A stretch of DNA of 64,000 nucleotides from Shewanella halifaxensis HAW-EB4 (GCF_000019185.1 NC_010334.1:1612001-1676000), one strand, 5' to 3'; positions 16,611 to 25,744 are shown, counted from the first letter of the stretch. The notes: a model not told the origin generated them from the sequence alone. Made by a program: numbers and translations.

Positions 16611-18089
16611 GTGAAAGCAAGTAATATAGAAAACAGTCGATATAAAGGCGTAGAGTATTGGACTAATCGTATTAGTGACCAAGAGATGCCTGCACTTTGC
16701 TCAACGGTGAAAACTCTCGAAAAGCTGGCAAAAGACGATGTCTCTTCCTTATCGATTCTGGGTAAGAGTGTCATGCATGATAATGCATTGACCTCCAGAA
16801 TTTTGCGAGTAGCAAATAGCGTGACTTACAGTAAGGGAGTTAGTCAGGTTACCACTGTTAGTCGTGCAGCTGTCGTGTTGGGATTTGATACGATTAAGAA
16901 TATCTGTATTACGGCTAAATTGCTCAGCAGTTTGTTAGAAGCTGAAGGGCTCTCTGAAGGTGTTTACAACAGAATGCTGAAGCTGATGGCGCAGGCATTT
17001 CAGGCTGCAATGCTGACAAAGATGTTACTCAAGGATTACGATGAAGAACTTCAAGAAGAGGTATTTATTGCCTCTTTGCTTTATCACTTAGGTGAAAGTG
17101 CTTTTTGGAGTACGGGCTGTGCTGAAACTTTAGTGCTTGATCATAAACTAAAGCATTGCAGCTCCTCTCAAGAGACGAATAAGGCCACTCGAGAGGTACT
17201 TGGTGCCACATTTGAGCAGTTATCTTTAGGGTTAGCTAGAAGCTGGGGCTTAGGCAGTTTACTGATAAAATCATTGAGCCAACCCGATGAGCGTACACCT
17301 GAGATCCGCAGTATCTTTTTGGCGAATAAGCTCAGTGAAATATTATGTCAGAGCCAGCCATCCATGCCAGAGTTGTCGAAACGACTAAAACAAACTGCTG
17401 ATATGTTAGGTTTAGAGGTTGATGAACTCAAGGGGCGGATGATCCGCTGTCATAAAGCGACTAAAACCATGGCTGACGCCTATGGCGCGCGGATATTAGT
17501 GGAGCATTTACCGGAGCCTAAATACCTCTCCGGTGAATTAGAGGAGAGCGTACCCGCTTTTGTTATCTATGTTGCAGATGCTAATCGTCAGTTGCAATGT
17601 TTGCGAGAACTCACACAGTGTGCGTTAAATAAACAAGATTTTAATCAGGTACTCACCATCGCATTAAAAGGGGTTTTAACAGGTGTAGGTGTGGATCGGT
17701 GCGGTGTGTTGTTGATGACTCCGAACCGACAGTCATTACTCCCTAGGATTGTTTATGGGGAGGGAGCTGAGCAAATGAAAGCCTCGTTTAATATCTCATT
17801 GAACAACAGCGCTAAAAGCGTATTTCAGGACTGTATTTCATTAAAGAAGTCCCTGTTCATTGATAATCCTCGTTCGCCTAAGTGGCGTTTATTTATGGAT
17901 GATGAAGCTAAATCTTTAACGGCTGCAGCGGGGTTTATGTTGGCACCGCTCATTATGGATCATACTGCGATAGGTGTGGTATATGCGGACAGAGATAGCT
18001 CGGGAAGGCGTTTATCGGTCGATGACTTTACTAGCTTTAGCCATCTGGTAGATATGGCAAACGTCTGTTTTTCCGCCTCAATTAAATAA
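16611..18089 (+). CDS. HDOD-domain protein with C-terminal GAF domain
   Basis: A 492-residue protein with a GTG start. N-terminal HDOD domain about 20-220 (MPALCSTVKTLEKLAKDD; LTSRILRVANSVTYS; VSRAAVVLGFDTIKNIC), and a C-terminal GAF-like domain about 330-490 (VLTGVGVDRCGVLLMTPNR; FMLAPLIMDHTAIGVVYADR). HDOD proteins are catalytically dead HD relatives that act as scaffolds in signalling, often with c-di-GMP or chemotaxis networks. It stands alone between terminators, so the partner is unknown. A link to the nearby diguanylate cyclase is only a possibility. Confidence 0.85.
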   Translation: MKASNIENSRYKGVEYWTNRISDQEMPALCSTVKTLEKLAKDDVSSLSILGKSVMHDNALTSRILRVANSVTYSKGVSQVTTVSRAAVVLGFDTIKNICITAKLLSSLLEAEGLSEGVYNRMLKLMAQAFQAAMLTKMLLKDYDEELQEEVFIASLLYHLGESAFWSTGCAETLVLDHKLKHCSSSQETNKATREVLGATFEQLSLGLARSWGLGSLLIKSLSQPDERTPEIRSIFLANKLSEILCQSQPSMPELSKRLKQTADMLGLEVDELKGRMIRCHKATKTMADAYGARILVEHLPEPKYLSGELEESVPAFVIYVADANRQLQCLRELTQCALNKQDFNQVLTIALKGVLTGVGVDRCGVLLMTPNRQSLLPRIVYGEGAEQMKASFNISLNNSAKSVFQDCISLKKSLFIDNPRSPKWRLFMDDEAKSLTAAAGFMLAPLIMDHTAIGVVYADRDSSGRRLSVDDFTSFSHLVDMANVCFSASIK

Positions 18090-18209
18090 CAGGCATTAAA
18101 TAACAGGCATTGAGTAACAGATATTAAATCACTCATATTGAATAGCTGATTTTAAGCAATTGATATGAAAGAACCGTAAACTAAGTTGTGGCTTAAGATT
18201 TCAAGTTAA

Positions 18210-18232
18210 CAAAAACGCTGCCTTGCAGCGTT
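18210..18232 (-). terminator. Terminator of the NTF2-like gene
   Basis: AACGCTGC (18214-18221) / GCAGCGTT (18225-18232). On the minus strand the stem ends in TTTTT. It lies 32 bp beyond the stop of the minus-strand gene. Confidence 0.7.
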
Positions 18233-18263
18233 ATTTATGTTTTAGCACGTGTTTGTCTTGTTA

Positions 18264-18755
18264 TCAGTCGCTATTTTCTGCGGTCTTTATCTGTTGGGTA
18301 ATCGATTTTGCTATGGCATTAGGGATAGGAAAACTTAAGTGATACTGGGCTATTTTCCAGCCTTTGGTTGTCTTGATTAAGGTTCCGGTGCCACGACTCA
18401 CGCCGTAGGAGGGGCTAGATAATATTTCGTCAAACCAGATAACATCACCGTGCTGCGTCATCTTTCTACTGGTTAAATCGTAACGCCAGCCTTTTGTTGG
18501 CCTGACATATTGTTCAAACTCCGCTTTACCCCAGTGCTCATTTACATCTGTACCGATAAAAATGCCTTTATCATCGTAAAGTGCAAAGTAACTATCCCAG
18601 TCGGCATTGGAGGAGTATTGGTTTAAGGCATCTAAAACCGCAGCAGCTTGCTGTTTATCACTTTCTGAGCTGGCATTTGCGAGTGCATTGATTGAAATGG
18701 AGCTTGAGAGTAACAATAAAATACATATTGCTTTCGAGGCACTTAGTTTGAACAT
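18264..18755 (-). CDS. Secreted NTF2-like (SnoaL/DUF4440-type) protein
   Basis: About 163 residues from the Met at 18755 (an upstream Met at 18773 is possible). The signal peptide MFKLSASKAICILLLLSS ends near ALA. The remainder is a single NTF2-like cone fold: LDALNQYSSNADWDSYFALYDD, GIFIGTDVNEHW, VIWFDEIL, and GTLIKTTKGWKIAQYHLSFPIP at the end. Such proteins bind small ligands or are simple hydrolases or isomerases; no catalytic residues can be assigned. It is convergent with the HDOD gene, and mtfA lies upstream on the same strand. Confidence 0.75.
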   Translation of the reverse strand: MFKLSASKAICILLLLSSSISINALANASSESDKQQAAAVLDALNQYSSNADWDSYFALYDDKGIFIGTDVNEHWGKAEFEQYVRPTKGWRYDLTSRKMTQHGDVIWFDEILSSPSYGVSRGTGTLIKTTKGWKIAQYHLSFPIPNAIAKSITQQIKTAENSD

Positions 18756-18814
18756 ATCTATCCTTGTAATCATCTAGCCGTTTTACTGACACTAACTCTA
18801 TAGAGGTTTATGAG

Positions 18815-19639
18815 TTACTGCCAATTCACTGGATCGAGTTGGTAGAAGGATCTCAACTCTTGATAAAGCGCCGGATGTTGATTGATAAACTCATGAGGTT
18901 TCTCAAAAAATACTTCACTTATTACGGCAAAAAACTCCGCAGGGTTCGTGGCGCCATAGTAGCTAAATAGTGAGTACTCACCGTATTGAGTGGCATTGAC
19001 TAGGCTTTGATACTCTTGCATTAGTACTTCAGACCAAGATGCGTAATCTGAGATATTTTTTAGAATTGGGGCACCGTTCGCACTACCATCTTCTTGATCT
19101 AATTGATGGGCAAACTCATGGATCACCACATTACTGCCATCATCTGGTACTGCGGCATCGTGCTGGGTTGTTTGCCAAGACAATATCACTCGACCATGTT
19201 GCCATGACTCACCCGATAACACTCTTCGTTGATCAGACACGACTCCTGCACCATGTTGCTGCTGGTTTTCGACAATAAATGCGGACGGATAAATCAGGAT
19301 CTCTTTTAATCTTGGATAAAAGTCGGTTTGCCTATTGAGTAATAATAAGCAGGCTTGTGCGGCTACAGTGACGCGAATATCATCATCGATTTGCAGGCCA
19401 TCGCATCCGACAAAATGCTTTTCTGCGATAAAGATTTGAATGTGTTTTTTCAGCTGTAGCTGCAGATCCGCAGGTAATACTCTAAAGAACGGAATACGCC
19501 GTTTTAAAATATTACGCCATTCATGGGGAAAAGGCTGTTGGCTAATATGTTTTCGTCGACGACGAGCGCGCCATGACGCACTTGCAATCCATGCAATCAC
19601 ACTACCGCTGATAAGCAGGATAAGAAAAATAGCTAACAT
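18815..19639 (-). CDS. mtfA: MtfA-family zinc peptidase
   Basis: A 274-residue protein with the gluzincin motif HEFAHQLD (174-181) and family signatures FFRVLPADLQLQLKKHIQIF and LSWQTTQHDA. A downstream Glu lies in NPAEFFAVISEVFFEKP. E. coli MtfA binds the repressor Mlc and thereby adjusts the glucose phosphotransferase system, and shows aminopeptidase activity. This copy starts with a hydrophobic segment (residues 1-20) followed by Arg-rich residues, so it may be membrane-anchored, unlike a purely cytosolic form. The gene is monocistronic as far as can be seen. Confidence 0.9.
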   Translation of the reverse strand: MLAIFLILLISGSVIAWIASASWRARRRRKHISQQPFPHEWRNILKRRIPFFRVLPADLQLQLKKHIQIFIAEKHFVGCDGLQIDDDIRVTVAAQACLLLLNRQTDFYPRLKEILIYPSAFIVENQQQHGAGVVSDQRRVLSGESWQHGRVILSWQTTQHDAAVPDDGSNVVIHEFAHQLDQEDGSANGAPILKNISDYASWSEVLMQEYQSLVNATQYGEYSLFSYYGATNPAEFFAVISEVFFEKPHEFINQHPALYQELRSFYQLDPVNWQ

Positions 19640-19795
19640 AGCTTTCCTTTCTATTAAGATTTATTTGCGTTAATCATGATATATGGACACGGTGGACAAG
19701 ATTCAACCACGGGCTTGTTGGATTAGTATGTATTAAATTAGTTTGTATTAATTTAGGTTTAGTCGCTAGGGCAATTAAGATTGAGGAGTAGAGAG

Positions 19796-19844
19796 AAAAA
19801 ATGCTGGCAGCGTAATACTTCAAAACTGTCGGTTTACTGCCAGC
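19796..19844 (-). terminator. Terminator of the parA-like operon
   Basis: Stem GCTGGCAG (19803-19810) / CTGCCAGC (19837-19844) with a long loop; the minus strand runs into six T residues. It lies 60 bp past the end of the small downstream gene. Confidence 0.65.
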
Positions 19845-19903
19845 TAAGGGAAGGGAGAGTTATTTTATATCCATGTTTTTCAAAGACCATTATTCAACGA
19901 CTA

Positions 19904-20350
19904 TCATTCAACGATAATGCTTTTCTCTTTTGCTCTTCTCTGTTCAGGGCTTAAATTAAAGTGATGTTCAATTAAGAAGCGAATTAACTTCGACTTTGCA
20001 ACATCACAGTCATTGGCAAGCGTCGCTAAGTGAGCGATGGCAGACTCAGTTAAGGTGAAGGTCGCCTTTCTCACCGGGCCATTTCCCTTTTTCACGGTTA
20101 AAACTGTTTCTTCCGCTTGCTGATTACTGAGTAAGTTACTTCTAAACTCAGGCTGAAACCGCGCCTTCTGTCGCTCTAAATCAATGACTTTACTTTGATT
20201 TGTGGCGAGTACTTCTTGGCCTGAAGCGTAACGACTCGCATCGTTAATAAAGTCATCAATCAGATCATCGAGTGCCAGTTGGCTCGTTTGGATCTGCCTA
20301 TGAGTTGAACTAGACGGCGTAGAGTTTTTCTTGAGATCTGCCAGACCCAT
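19904..20350 (-). CDS. Small ParA-partner protein with ribbon-helix-helix-like C-terminus
   Basis: A 148-residue protein beginning MGLADLKKN. The N-terminal half is polar and probably disordered. Residues about 93-135 (KATFTLTESAIAHLATLAND then KSKLIRFLIEHHF) look like a ribbon-helix-helix DNA-binding fold. Its start lies inside the 3' end of the ParA-like gene (41-nt overlap), so it is translated with it. In type Ib partition systems the small partner is an RHH centromere-binding protein; that role is inferred from arrangement. Some annotations call such proteins replication protein RepA, which nothing here supports. Confidence 0.65.
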   Translation of the reverse strand: MGLADLKKNSTPSSSTHRQIQTSQLALDDLIDDFINDASRYASGQEVLATNQSKVIDLERQKARFQPEFRSNLLSNQQAEETVLTVKKGNGPVRKATFTLTESAIAHLATLANDCDVAKSKLIRFLIEHHFNLSPEQRRAKEKSIIVE

Positions 20351-21053
20351 AATTACCTCTCATCTTGTTCATGTGTTTTTCAGCAAGGTGATTGCGAATT
20401 TCAGTTGCATTATTGACTTGTAGCATTTCACAGGCAATGCCTCTAATTTCGCTTGCGGCTTTGCCCTTAGGTTCAATTTCGAGTACCGATAGACCAGATT
20501 CTTCGCTGTCATCATAGATGTTTCTGCTGTAGGTAATCGCGTCTAACACATTGATGTCGTATGTCTTACAAACTTCTTTTGCTTCCAAGATACGGTTGGC
20601 TTGGTTAGGCAAACTAGGGCATTGGGTAATAACAAATGTGGCGCGCATTTTAGGGTTTATCATCATACAAGTAGCAACGATATCATCCATGTGGCTAACG
20701 GTTTTCAGATCTCGGCGTTTAGGGCGTAGTGGCATCAGTACGTGCGAAGCGACAGACATAGTTGCACGTAGTGCTAAGTTATCTTGGCCGCCACAATCGA
20801 CTATGACGTAGTCATAATGCTGCTCTAAGCTGAGAAGATCATTACGGATTTTACCGTAAAGTTGTACACAATTAATGCTTGGCAAATCGGCGTTATTATT
20901 GCGAGCATGGATCCAATCTGACGTCGTACGCTGAGGATCGCAATCAACCATAATGACTGAGGCTTGGCATTCTGCTGTTAGAAATACAGCGACATTTTGG
21001 GCTAGGCAACTTTTACCACTACCACCTTTTTCGCCACCGACGAGTATGATCAT
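20310..21053 (-). CDS. ParA-family ATPase (small, type Ib-like)
   Basis: A 247-residue Walker-type ATPase with deviant Walker A KGGSGKS (9-15), the MVDCDPQRTTSDWIHAR segment and Walker B-like YVIVDCGGQDN. It lacks the N-terminal helix-turn-helix of larger plasmid ParAs. It would bind DNA non-specifically in the ATP state and move a cargo together with its RHH partner encoded downstream. It is found in ordinary chromosome far from any origin, so it could be a plasmid or integrative-element remnant or a protein-positioning ATPase. The start has a good GAGGAAAA RBS. Confidence 0.85.
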   Translation of the reverse strand: MIILVGGEKGGSGKSCLAQNVAVFLTAECQASVIMVDCDPQRTTSDWIHARNNNADLPSINCVQLYGKIRNDLLSLEQHYDYVIVDCGGQDNLALRATMSVASHVLMPLRPKRRDLKTVSHMDDIVATCMMINPKMRATFVITQCPSLPNQANRILEAKEVCKTYDINVLDAITYSRNIYDDSEESGLSVLEIEPKGKAASEIRGIACEMLQVNNATEIRNHLAEKHMNKMRGNYGSGRSQEKLYAV

Positions 21054-21660
21054 ATTGTTTTCCTCTTGTACGCGGTGAATTTATTTTTCTCAATTAGAAC
21101 AGTGAAGGTTAGTAACCATTTGCGTACTGATGATACGATTATTGTTAATAACGGCATCCATCTCATCGTTCTGTCACTGTAAGTTAAATCTAGGTTGATC
21201 TATTAAATTCGTCAACAGCATGATTTTTGACGTTTTTATTGGGATTGACCCTCGATGTTTTTTTGACGTTTTGGCTGCTTTCGTTGTTTTTTTGGCGCCA
21301 GATTAAGATGTGTTGCGGTTAATGGTTATTTGTTAAGTTAATTAGCTGCTTAGCTTTTCAGGGGAGATAAATACCCTTTTTAGATACAAAAATGCAGGGC
21401 TGATTTTTACGTTAAGCGGCTCTATAACCGCCTTGGTTATTCCCACTCGCTATAAAAAACTCTTTGCTATTACTAAATAGTATATGCGAGTGTAGCTCTA
21501 TTTGTTGATAATTTAGGCATTGTTACTGCTAGTCCGTGTATTGTACCAATCACATATATAATGTGATTGGTATTAGATCTGTATTTCCCTGAAACTTTGA
21601 TAGAATGCACCACTGCGACAAGTTTTGATTGGTTAAATATCTTAGTGGGGTGAGTCGGTG
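21054..21660. other. Intergenic region between parA-like gene and DUF3820 gene
   Basis: About 600 bp without a gene, A+T-rich. It contains TTTTGACGTTTT twice (21225-21236 and 21261-21272), 36 bp apart, upstream of parA. These could be partner-binding sites, but no more than two were seen. It also holds the 12-bp perfect palindrome listed at 21544. Confidence 0.4.
21544..21572. repeat. Perfect 12-bp palindrome (hairpin)
   Basis: TACCAATCACAT (21544-21555) and ATGTGATTGGTA (21561-21572) with loop ATATA. The outer bases resemble the ends of the MITE-like repeats elsewhere in the window (ATACCAAT). No T-run, so it is not an obvious terminator. Confidence 0.6.
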
Positions 21661-21894
21661 ATGGATGAAAAACTTCTGCTTGAAGCCATTACTCAAAAGA
21701 TGCCTTTTGGCAAATATGCTGGCAGGCGCTTACTGGAACTGCCTGAGCCTTACTTAGTTTGGTTCCACTCAAAAGGCTTTCCTGAGGGGAAGTTGGGTCA
21801 GCAACTAGCGCTAATGTATGAAGTGAAACTAAATGGGCTTGAAGGTATGTTGCAACCCATTTTAGATGAAGCTAAGCGTACAGGCTCTAATTGA
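21661..21894 (+). CDS. DUF3820 family protein
   Basis: A 77-residue protein from ATG 21661 (a GTG codon immediately before is an alternative). The whole protein matches the DUF3820 pattern: MPFGKYAGRRLLELPEPYLVWF, then FPEGKLGQQLALMYEVKLNGLE. The family is widespread in gammaproteobacteria, small and cytoplasmic, and without a proven function; some members are annotated as quorum-sensing-regulated virulence factor on thin evidence. It is monocistronic. Confidence 0.85.
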   Translation: MDEKLLLEAITQKMPFGKYAGRRLLELPEPYLVWFHSKGFPEGKLGQQLALMYEVKLNGLEGMLQPILDEAKRTGSN

Positions 21895-22072
21895 ACAATA
21901 AATCTACTGTAATTAAGAAAGTTCCGTGATAGAGATTAAATTACTTTGTAATGAGAGTTGGATCTAATAGTGGAGTATTGACTCACTATAGTTGTGACTA
22001 ATTAGAGATTTATAATCTATCGCATGCTTTAATACTTATGAATTAATAACTTACTTTTAAAGGAAACTTCCG

Positions 22073-22375
22073 ATGATAGCTAAATTAGTGAAATTGGCTG
22101 CGGCAGCAACTCTAGCACTCGGTATCTCAAGCGCATGGGCACAAGGTGTTATGCATGAAGGTACTGTCATGGAAACCATGAATGGCGGCGGTTATACCTA
22201 CGTACAGATTAAAGACGCTGACAAAACTTTTTGGGCAGCGGGTCCACAAATTGAAGTGAAAAAAGGCGATACTGTCGTTGTTCAAGAGCAGATGTGGATG
22301 AACGACTTCACCAGCAAAACTCTAAACCGTACCTTCGATGAGCTACTGTTTGTTGGTCGAATCGATAAGAAGTAA
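22073..22375 (+). CDS. NrfJ-like periplasmic protein
   Basis: A 100-residue protein with a signal peptide cut after AWA (residue about 23). The mature part (GTVMETMNGGGYTYVQIKDA; KGDTVVVQEQMWMNDFTSKTLNRTFDELLFVGRI) looks like the small OB-fold family annotated as NrfJ-related, often encoded near nitrite-reductase or other cytochrome c genes. Here no such genes are adjacent. The RBS AAAGGAAAC is good and a strong bidirectional terminator follows. The precise role is unknown. Confidence 0.65.
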   Translation: MIAKLVKLAAAATLALGISSAWAQGVMHEGTVMETMNGGGYTYVQIKDADKTFWAAGPQIEVKKGDTVVVQEQMWMNDFTSKTLNRTFDELLFVGRIDKK

Positions 22376-22424
22376 TCTCGCTTTGATACCATAAGCCACA
22401 GGGCTTGGTTTAAAGAATGAATCG

Positions 22425-22455
22425 AAATGGCGTAGACTTTGAGTCTACGCCATTT
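22425..22455. terminator. Strong bidirectional terminator
   Basis: Perfect 14-bp stem AAATGGCGTAGACT (22425-22438) with its complement (22442-22455) and a three-base loop, followed by TTATTTT on the plus strand. Confidence 0.85.
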
Positions 22456-22542
22456 TATTTTGTGTCAAACTGCCGCACAATATGGGCTGTAATGCCATAT
22501 CACCTGCAACCCTCTATCGCCTAAAGTAAGTGAACATGATTA

Positions 22543-23052
22543 ATGCTGAAACTCATCCCTTATCGAAAAGAATATGCTGCCGAGGTGTCTGTGGTCGCGC
22601 ACATCGCTATCAACCAGATAAGTGATGATGTTTATAGTGCCGAGGAAAGAACGGCTTGGTCGTTTGCGCCACGTTCGAGTTATCACTGGCATAAGCGTCT
22701 GTCGCGGTCTCAAACATGGTTAATGATTGACGAACAACGGTTAGCGTCGGGTCGTGCTTTTTGCTGTGGCTTTATCAACCTAGAAACTGACTTTAACAGC
22801 CGTGGCTATATCGATAGCCTTTATGTACATCCAGATTATCAAGGACGAGGTGTAGCAAAGCGACTCTATAGCGCATTAGCCTTATGGGCAATTGAGCATG
22901 AGTATGATGAATTATTTGTCGATGCATCAAAACTGTCTAAGTCGTTATTTGCGTCTATGGGGTTTAAGCTTCGTCATCGCAGTTATCAAGAGAAGCGCGG
23001 CGTTGTGATCATGGGGTATTACATGAGCAAGGTGTTAAAATCTGCCATATAA
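22543..23052 (+). CDS. GNAT family acetyltransferase (first of tandem pair)
   Basis: A 169-residue GCN5-related N-acetyltransferase. The acetyl-CoA-binding motif A is visible as YIDSLYVHPDYQGRGVAKRLY (around residues 90-110), with an FVDASKLSKSLFASMGF segment following. N-terminal AYxAEVSVVAHIAINQISDDVYSAEERTAW matches the YafP-like subgroup. The substrate cannot be told. The next gene, 91 nt downstream, encodes a clear paralogue in the same orientation, suggesting a local duplication. Confidence 0.85.
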   Translation: MLKLIPYRKEYAAEVSVVAHIAINQISDDVYSAEERTAWSFAPRSSYHWHKRLSRSQTWLMIDEQRLASGRAFCCGFINLETDFNSRGYIDSLYVHPDYQGRGVAKRLYSALALWAIEHEYDELFVDASKLSKSLFASMGFKLRHRSYQEKRGVVIMGYYMSKVLKSAI

Positions 23053-23143
23053 CAAATCCTCTAAAGTAAGCCACTAAAGCTCGCAACCAAATTGAGTTAG
23101 GTAAGCCAGCATAGCAGCATAGAAACATAGAAGGACTTAAAAG

Positions 23144-23683
23144 ATGACAACAGTGAGTATTATACGTCCGTTTTCCGATAAAGATGCCTCACAGCTAGCC
23201 CAAGTGTTTCATTTAAGTGTCAATCAAGGTTCAAGTTCCCACTATAATGAGCAGCAACGTGCAGCCTGGTCGCCCAAAATACGCAGTGAGCAAATTTGGC
23301 TTGAGCGTTTAGCGGGGACTTATACTTGGGTCGCAGAAATTGAGCAAAAGGTTATAGGTTTTATAAATTTAAAACGTGTTAGCGGATTTGATTTTGCTAA
23401 GAGTGTCGAATCAGCAAAGAGCAATGGAGGAATTGTTCTCAGCGCGGAAATAGATTGCCTATTTGTTCATCCAGACTATACCGGGGTGGGAGCTGCGAGT
23501 AATTTATATCAGGTACTTGAAGCCAAAGCATTATCGATAGGCTTGGTGCAATTAACGGTAGAGGCTTCTTATTTAGCTAAGCCATTTTTTGAGCGATTTG
23601 GATTTCACGCTACACGTCAAAATAGCCATCAACGGGGTGAACAAGTGTTAGTGAACTTCAGCATGAGTAAAGCACTGGTTTAA
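23144..23683 (+). CDS. GNAT family acetyltransferase (second of tandem pair)
   Basis: A 179-residue paralogue of the preceding enzyme: EQQRAAWSPKIRSEQIWLERL, then motif A as LFVHPDYTGVGAASNLYQ, and LTVEASYLAKPFFERFGF. It differs in a longer insert (about residues 75-100) and has lost the usual Gly/Arg in the QGRG-type loop (here TGVG). That loop contacts the pyrophosphate of acetyl-CoA, so activity may differ. The target is unknown. Confidence 0.85.
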   Translation: MTTVSIIRPFSDKDASQLAQVFHLSVNQGSSSHYNEQQRAAWSPKIRSEQIWLERLAGTYTWVAEIEQKVIGFINLKRVSGFDFAKSVESAKSNGGIVLSAEIDCLFVHPDYTGVGAASNLYQVLEAKALSIGLVQLTVEASYLAKPFFERFGFHATRQNSHQRGEQVLVNFSMSKALV

Positions 23684-23785
23684 GCATATTTTTAACTTCT
23701 ATTTCTATGCACTCATTTAAGTACAGCTTAAGGGCAGGGCAAAAAGGTTCTGCCCTTGCTCGTAACGTCAGTTTTTTTGCTTGTG

Positions 23786-25552
23786 TTATATCTGCAAGTG
23801 ATTATGGCTAGTGTAATGAACCTGAGGCTCTAGCACTTCATCTAAGGTCTGCGCCTTGCTGATAAAACGGGTAAAGGCTCCGGGAAGACTTAAGCCCTCA
23901 ACATCACGCTGCCAATTCGCTTGCAAGATAGGAAAATAGCCCTCTTTGCCTGACGCTGTGTAAGACGATGACACTCCGGTGTAATAGGCGTCGGCATCAA
24001 GAGGTAACCATAACTGTTTTCCGTCTTCTATATGCAATACTTCAAGCTTAATAATGCGTTGACCCAATGCTAGCCGGCCATCGTAAAAGTATTTCAAGCC
24101 ATAAGTGTAGGGGAAACTGCCGGCGCCAGTGCCGATCACACTATTATTGGTTGCGCCATTAATCGCTGACTCAAGTATCTGAAATAGATATTGCCCCTGG
24201 ATCTCATACGTCACCAGCGGGATGTCAAAAGGTAGAATGCGGCCCAATACTTCGGCTAAACTCAGCTCACCTTTATCAAGCGATTGACGTACTCCGCCAG
24301 CATTATGAAGCGCGAAATCAACTTGAATACCCAGTTCACGGGTTTCTTGATACATGCTACGACTCACCCAAGGCGCAATTTCACTGCCGTGAGGTAAGGC
24401 TTTGCTCGGTAGGCGAGTATGGACTAAGTTTCTGGGAACAAAACCCAAGATTTTATTATTTAATGCATCTAGGCTAGGGCGATACTTTTGCAAGATCCGA
24501 GCTTGTACTTGGCTATCTTCATCATCCCATAATATAAGAGGGTGAGACTTCAATGTTTGTCTCACGTTGAGGTAATCTTGCGGACTCACATCGTCAGATG
24601 CTTGCAAAATAAATTGCTCATCTAACATGAAGTAATTGCCACCTGATAGGCTGGTCACGTTGCCATTGGCATCGAAGGTAATATCGGCTATGCCCAAGGT
24701 TTCGGCATACTTACCTGCATGCAATATCGCGGTGTTATTGATGCGTTCACCGTAGGGCATATTAGATAAGCCAAGGGCGCGAAAGTCACCTTGCAGTGTA
24801 TGTGAGTGACCACCAACGATAACGCTAATGCCATCGACCTCTTTGGCTAGCACTCTATCTTGATCGAGTCCTAAATGGCTCAACACGACAATATGGTCTA
24901 TGCCATCGGCTTTTAGCTTGGCTACACTGCGACGAGCGGTTTCGATAGCACTGACAAAGTGGGTATCATCATCTGGCTGAGCAATTTCAGTCATCTGATC
25001 TAAGGTGATACCAATAATAGCCACTTGCTTATCTTGTAGTGGCTTTAGCAACACTTTTGCCGTTTGGGTCAGTGGTTCTAAGTCGAGCAGCTTAGGGTGA
25101 TTTGCGAGACGCGCGCACTTTTGCTGGCATTCTTGGCTAAGATCCATATTGCCAGCTAACAGTGGAAAGTGAATATCATTGAGAAAGTCGAGTACTGGTT
25201 CATTACCCGCATCAATTTCATGATTGCCGAGCACCATTGCGTCTGGTTGAAGCATATTCAACAGGTCAGAGTTAGCTTTGCCCTTAAACTCATTGAAGTA
25301 AAGGGTGCCCTGAAAGCTGTCGCCACCGTGCAGAAATAGAAAACTCTGTTGATTGTCTTTGGCGGCTAATTTTGCTTGTTTAAGCTGATAGGCGATACGG
25401 GCGTAACCACCAGTATGGCTATAAAGAGTCAGCTCTTTTTGTTGCTCATAAATCGTAAATTGAATACGGTTTGCATCGAAGTGAGAGTGGGTATCGTTGA
25501 TATGAGCAAGCTTTAGCTTGTATTGCGCGATAGTGGACTGTGCTGTTGTCAT
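23786..25552 (-). CDS. Bifunctional metallophosphatase / 5'-nucleotidase-like enzyme
   Basis: About 588 residues from ATG 25552, chosen because GAGGAA lies just upstream; the longer Met at 25570 lacks an RBS. N-terminal calcineurin-like metallophosphatase domain with HINDTHSH (17-24), GGDSFQGT, LGNHEID and VGGHSH. The C-terminal 5'-nucleotidase domain has DFALHNAGGVRQSLDKGE and GTGAGSFPYTYGL. Family members (UshA type) hydrolyse nucleotides or nucleotide sugars in the periplasm, but this protein shows no signal peptide, so it is either cytoplasmic or exported in another way. Confidence 0.88.
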   Translation of the reverse strand: MTTAQSTIAQYKLKLAHINDTHSHFDANRIQFTIYEQQKELTLYSHTGGYARIAYQLKQAKLAAKDNQQSFLFLHGGDSFQGTLYFNEFKGKANSDLLNMLQPDAMVLGNHEIDAGNEPVLDFLNDIHFPLLAGNMDLSQECQQKCARLANHPKLLDLEPLTQTAKVLLKPLQDKQVAIIGITLDQMTEIAQPDDDTHFVSAIETARRSVAKLKADGIDHIVVLSHLGLDQDRVLAKEVDGISVIVGGHSHTLQGDFRALGLSNMPYGERINNTAILHAGKYAETLGIADITFDANGNVTSLSGGNYFMLDEQFILQASDDVSPQDYLNVRQTLKSHPLILWDDEDSQVQARILQKYRPSLDALNNKILGFVPRNLVHTRLPSKALPHGSEIAPWVSRSMYQETRELGIQVDFALHNAGGVRQSLDKGELSLAEVLGRILPFDIPLVTYEIQGQYLFQILESAINGATNNSVIGTGAGSFPYTYGLKYFYDGRLALGQRIIKLEVLHIEDGKQLWLPLDADAYYTGVSSSYTASGKEGYFPILQANWQRDVEGLSLPGAFTRFISKAQTLDEVLEPQVHYTSHNHLQI

Positions 25553-25717
25553 CTTATTCCTCTGGACCAAACGAGGAGTATAGCATGAGCGATACGACTA
25601 TTAATACGTCAACTTTGTATAGTCGGGCAGGGTTAACGAGTTTTAATCTAACTCTTTTGGCGTTGAGTTGGGGGCTGGCTGAATGCCGGATAGACGCATC
25701 CGTTAACGCAAGAGATT

Positions 25718-25744
25718 AAAAAAGGGAGCTAAGCTCCCTTTTTT
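25718..25744. terminator. Bidirectional terminator
   Basis: AAAAAAGGGAGCT (25718-25730) with its near-complement to 25744, ending CTCCCTTTTTT on plus. It sits just past the 3' end of the CNNM gene. Confidence 0.8.

Noticed and set aside
18815..19639. MtfA peptidase as the borosin leader protease
   Set aside because: It lies 7 kb away on the other strand, behind terminators and unrelated genes; no evidence links it.
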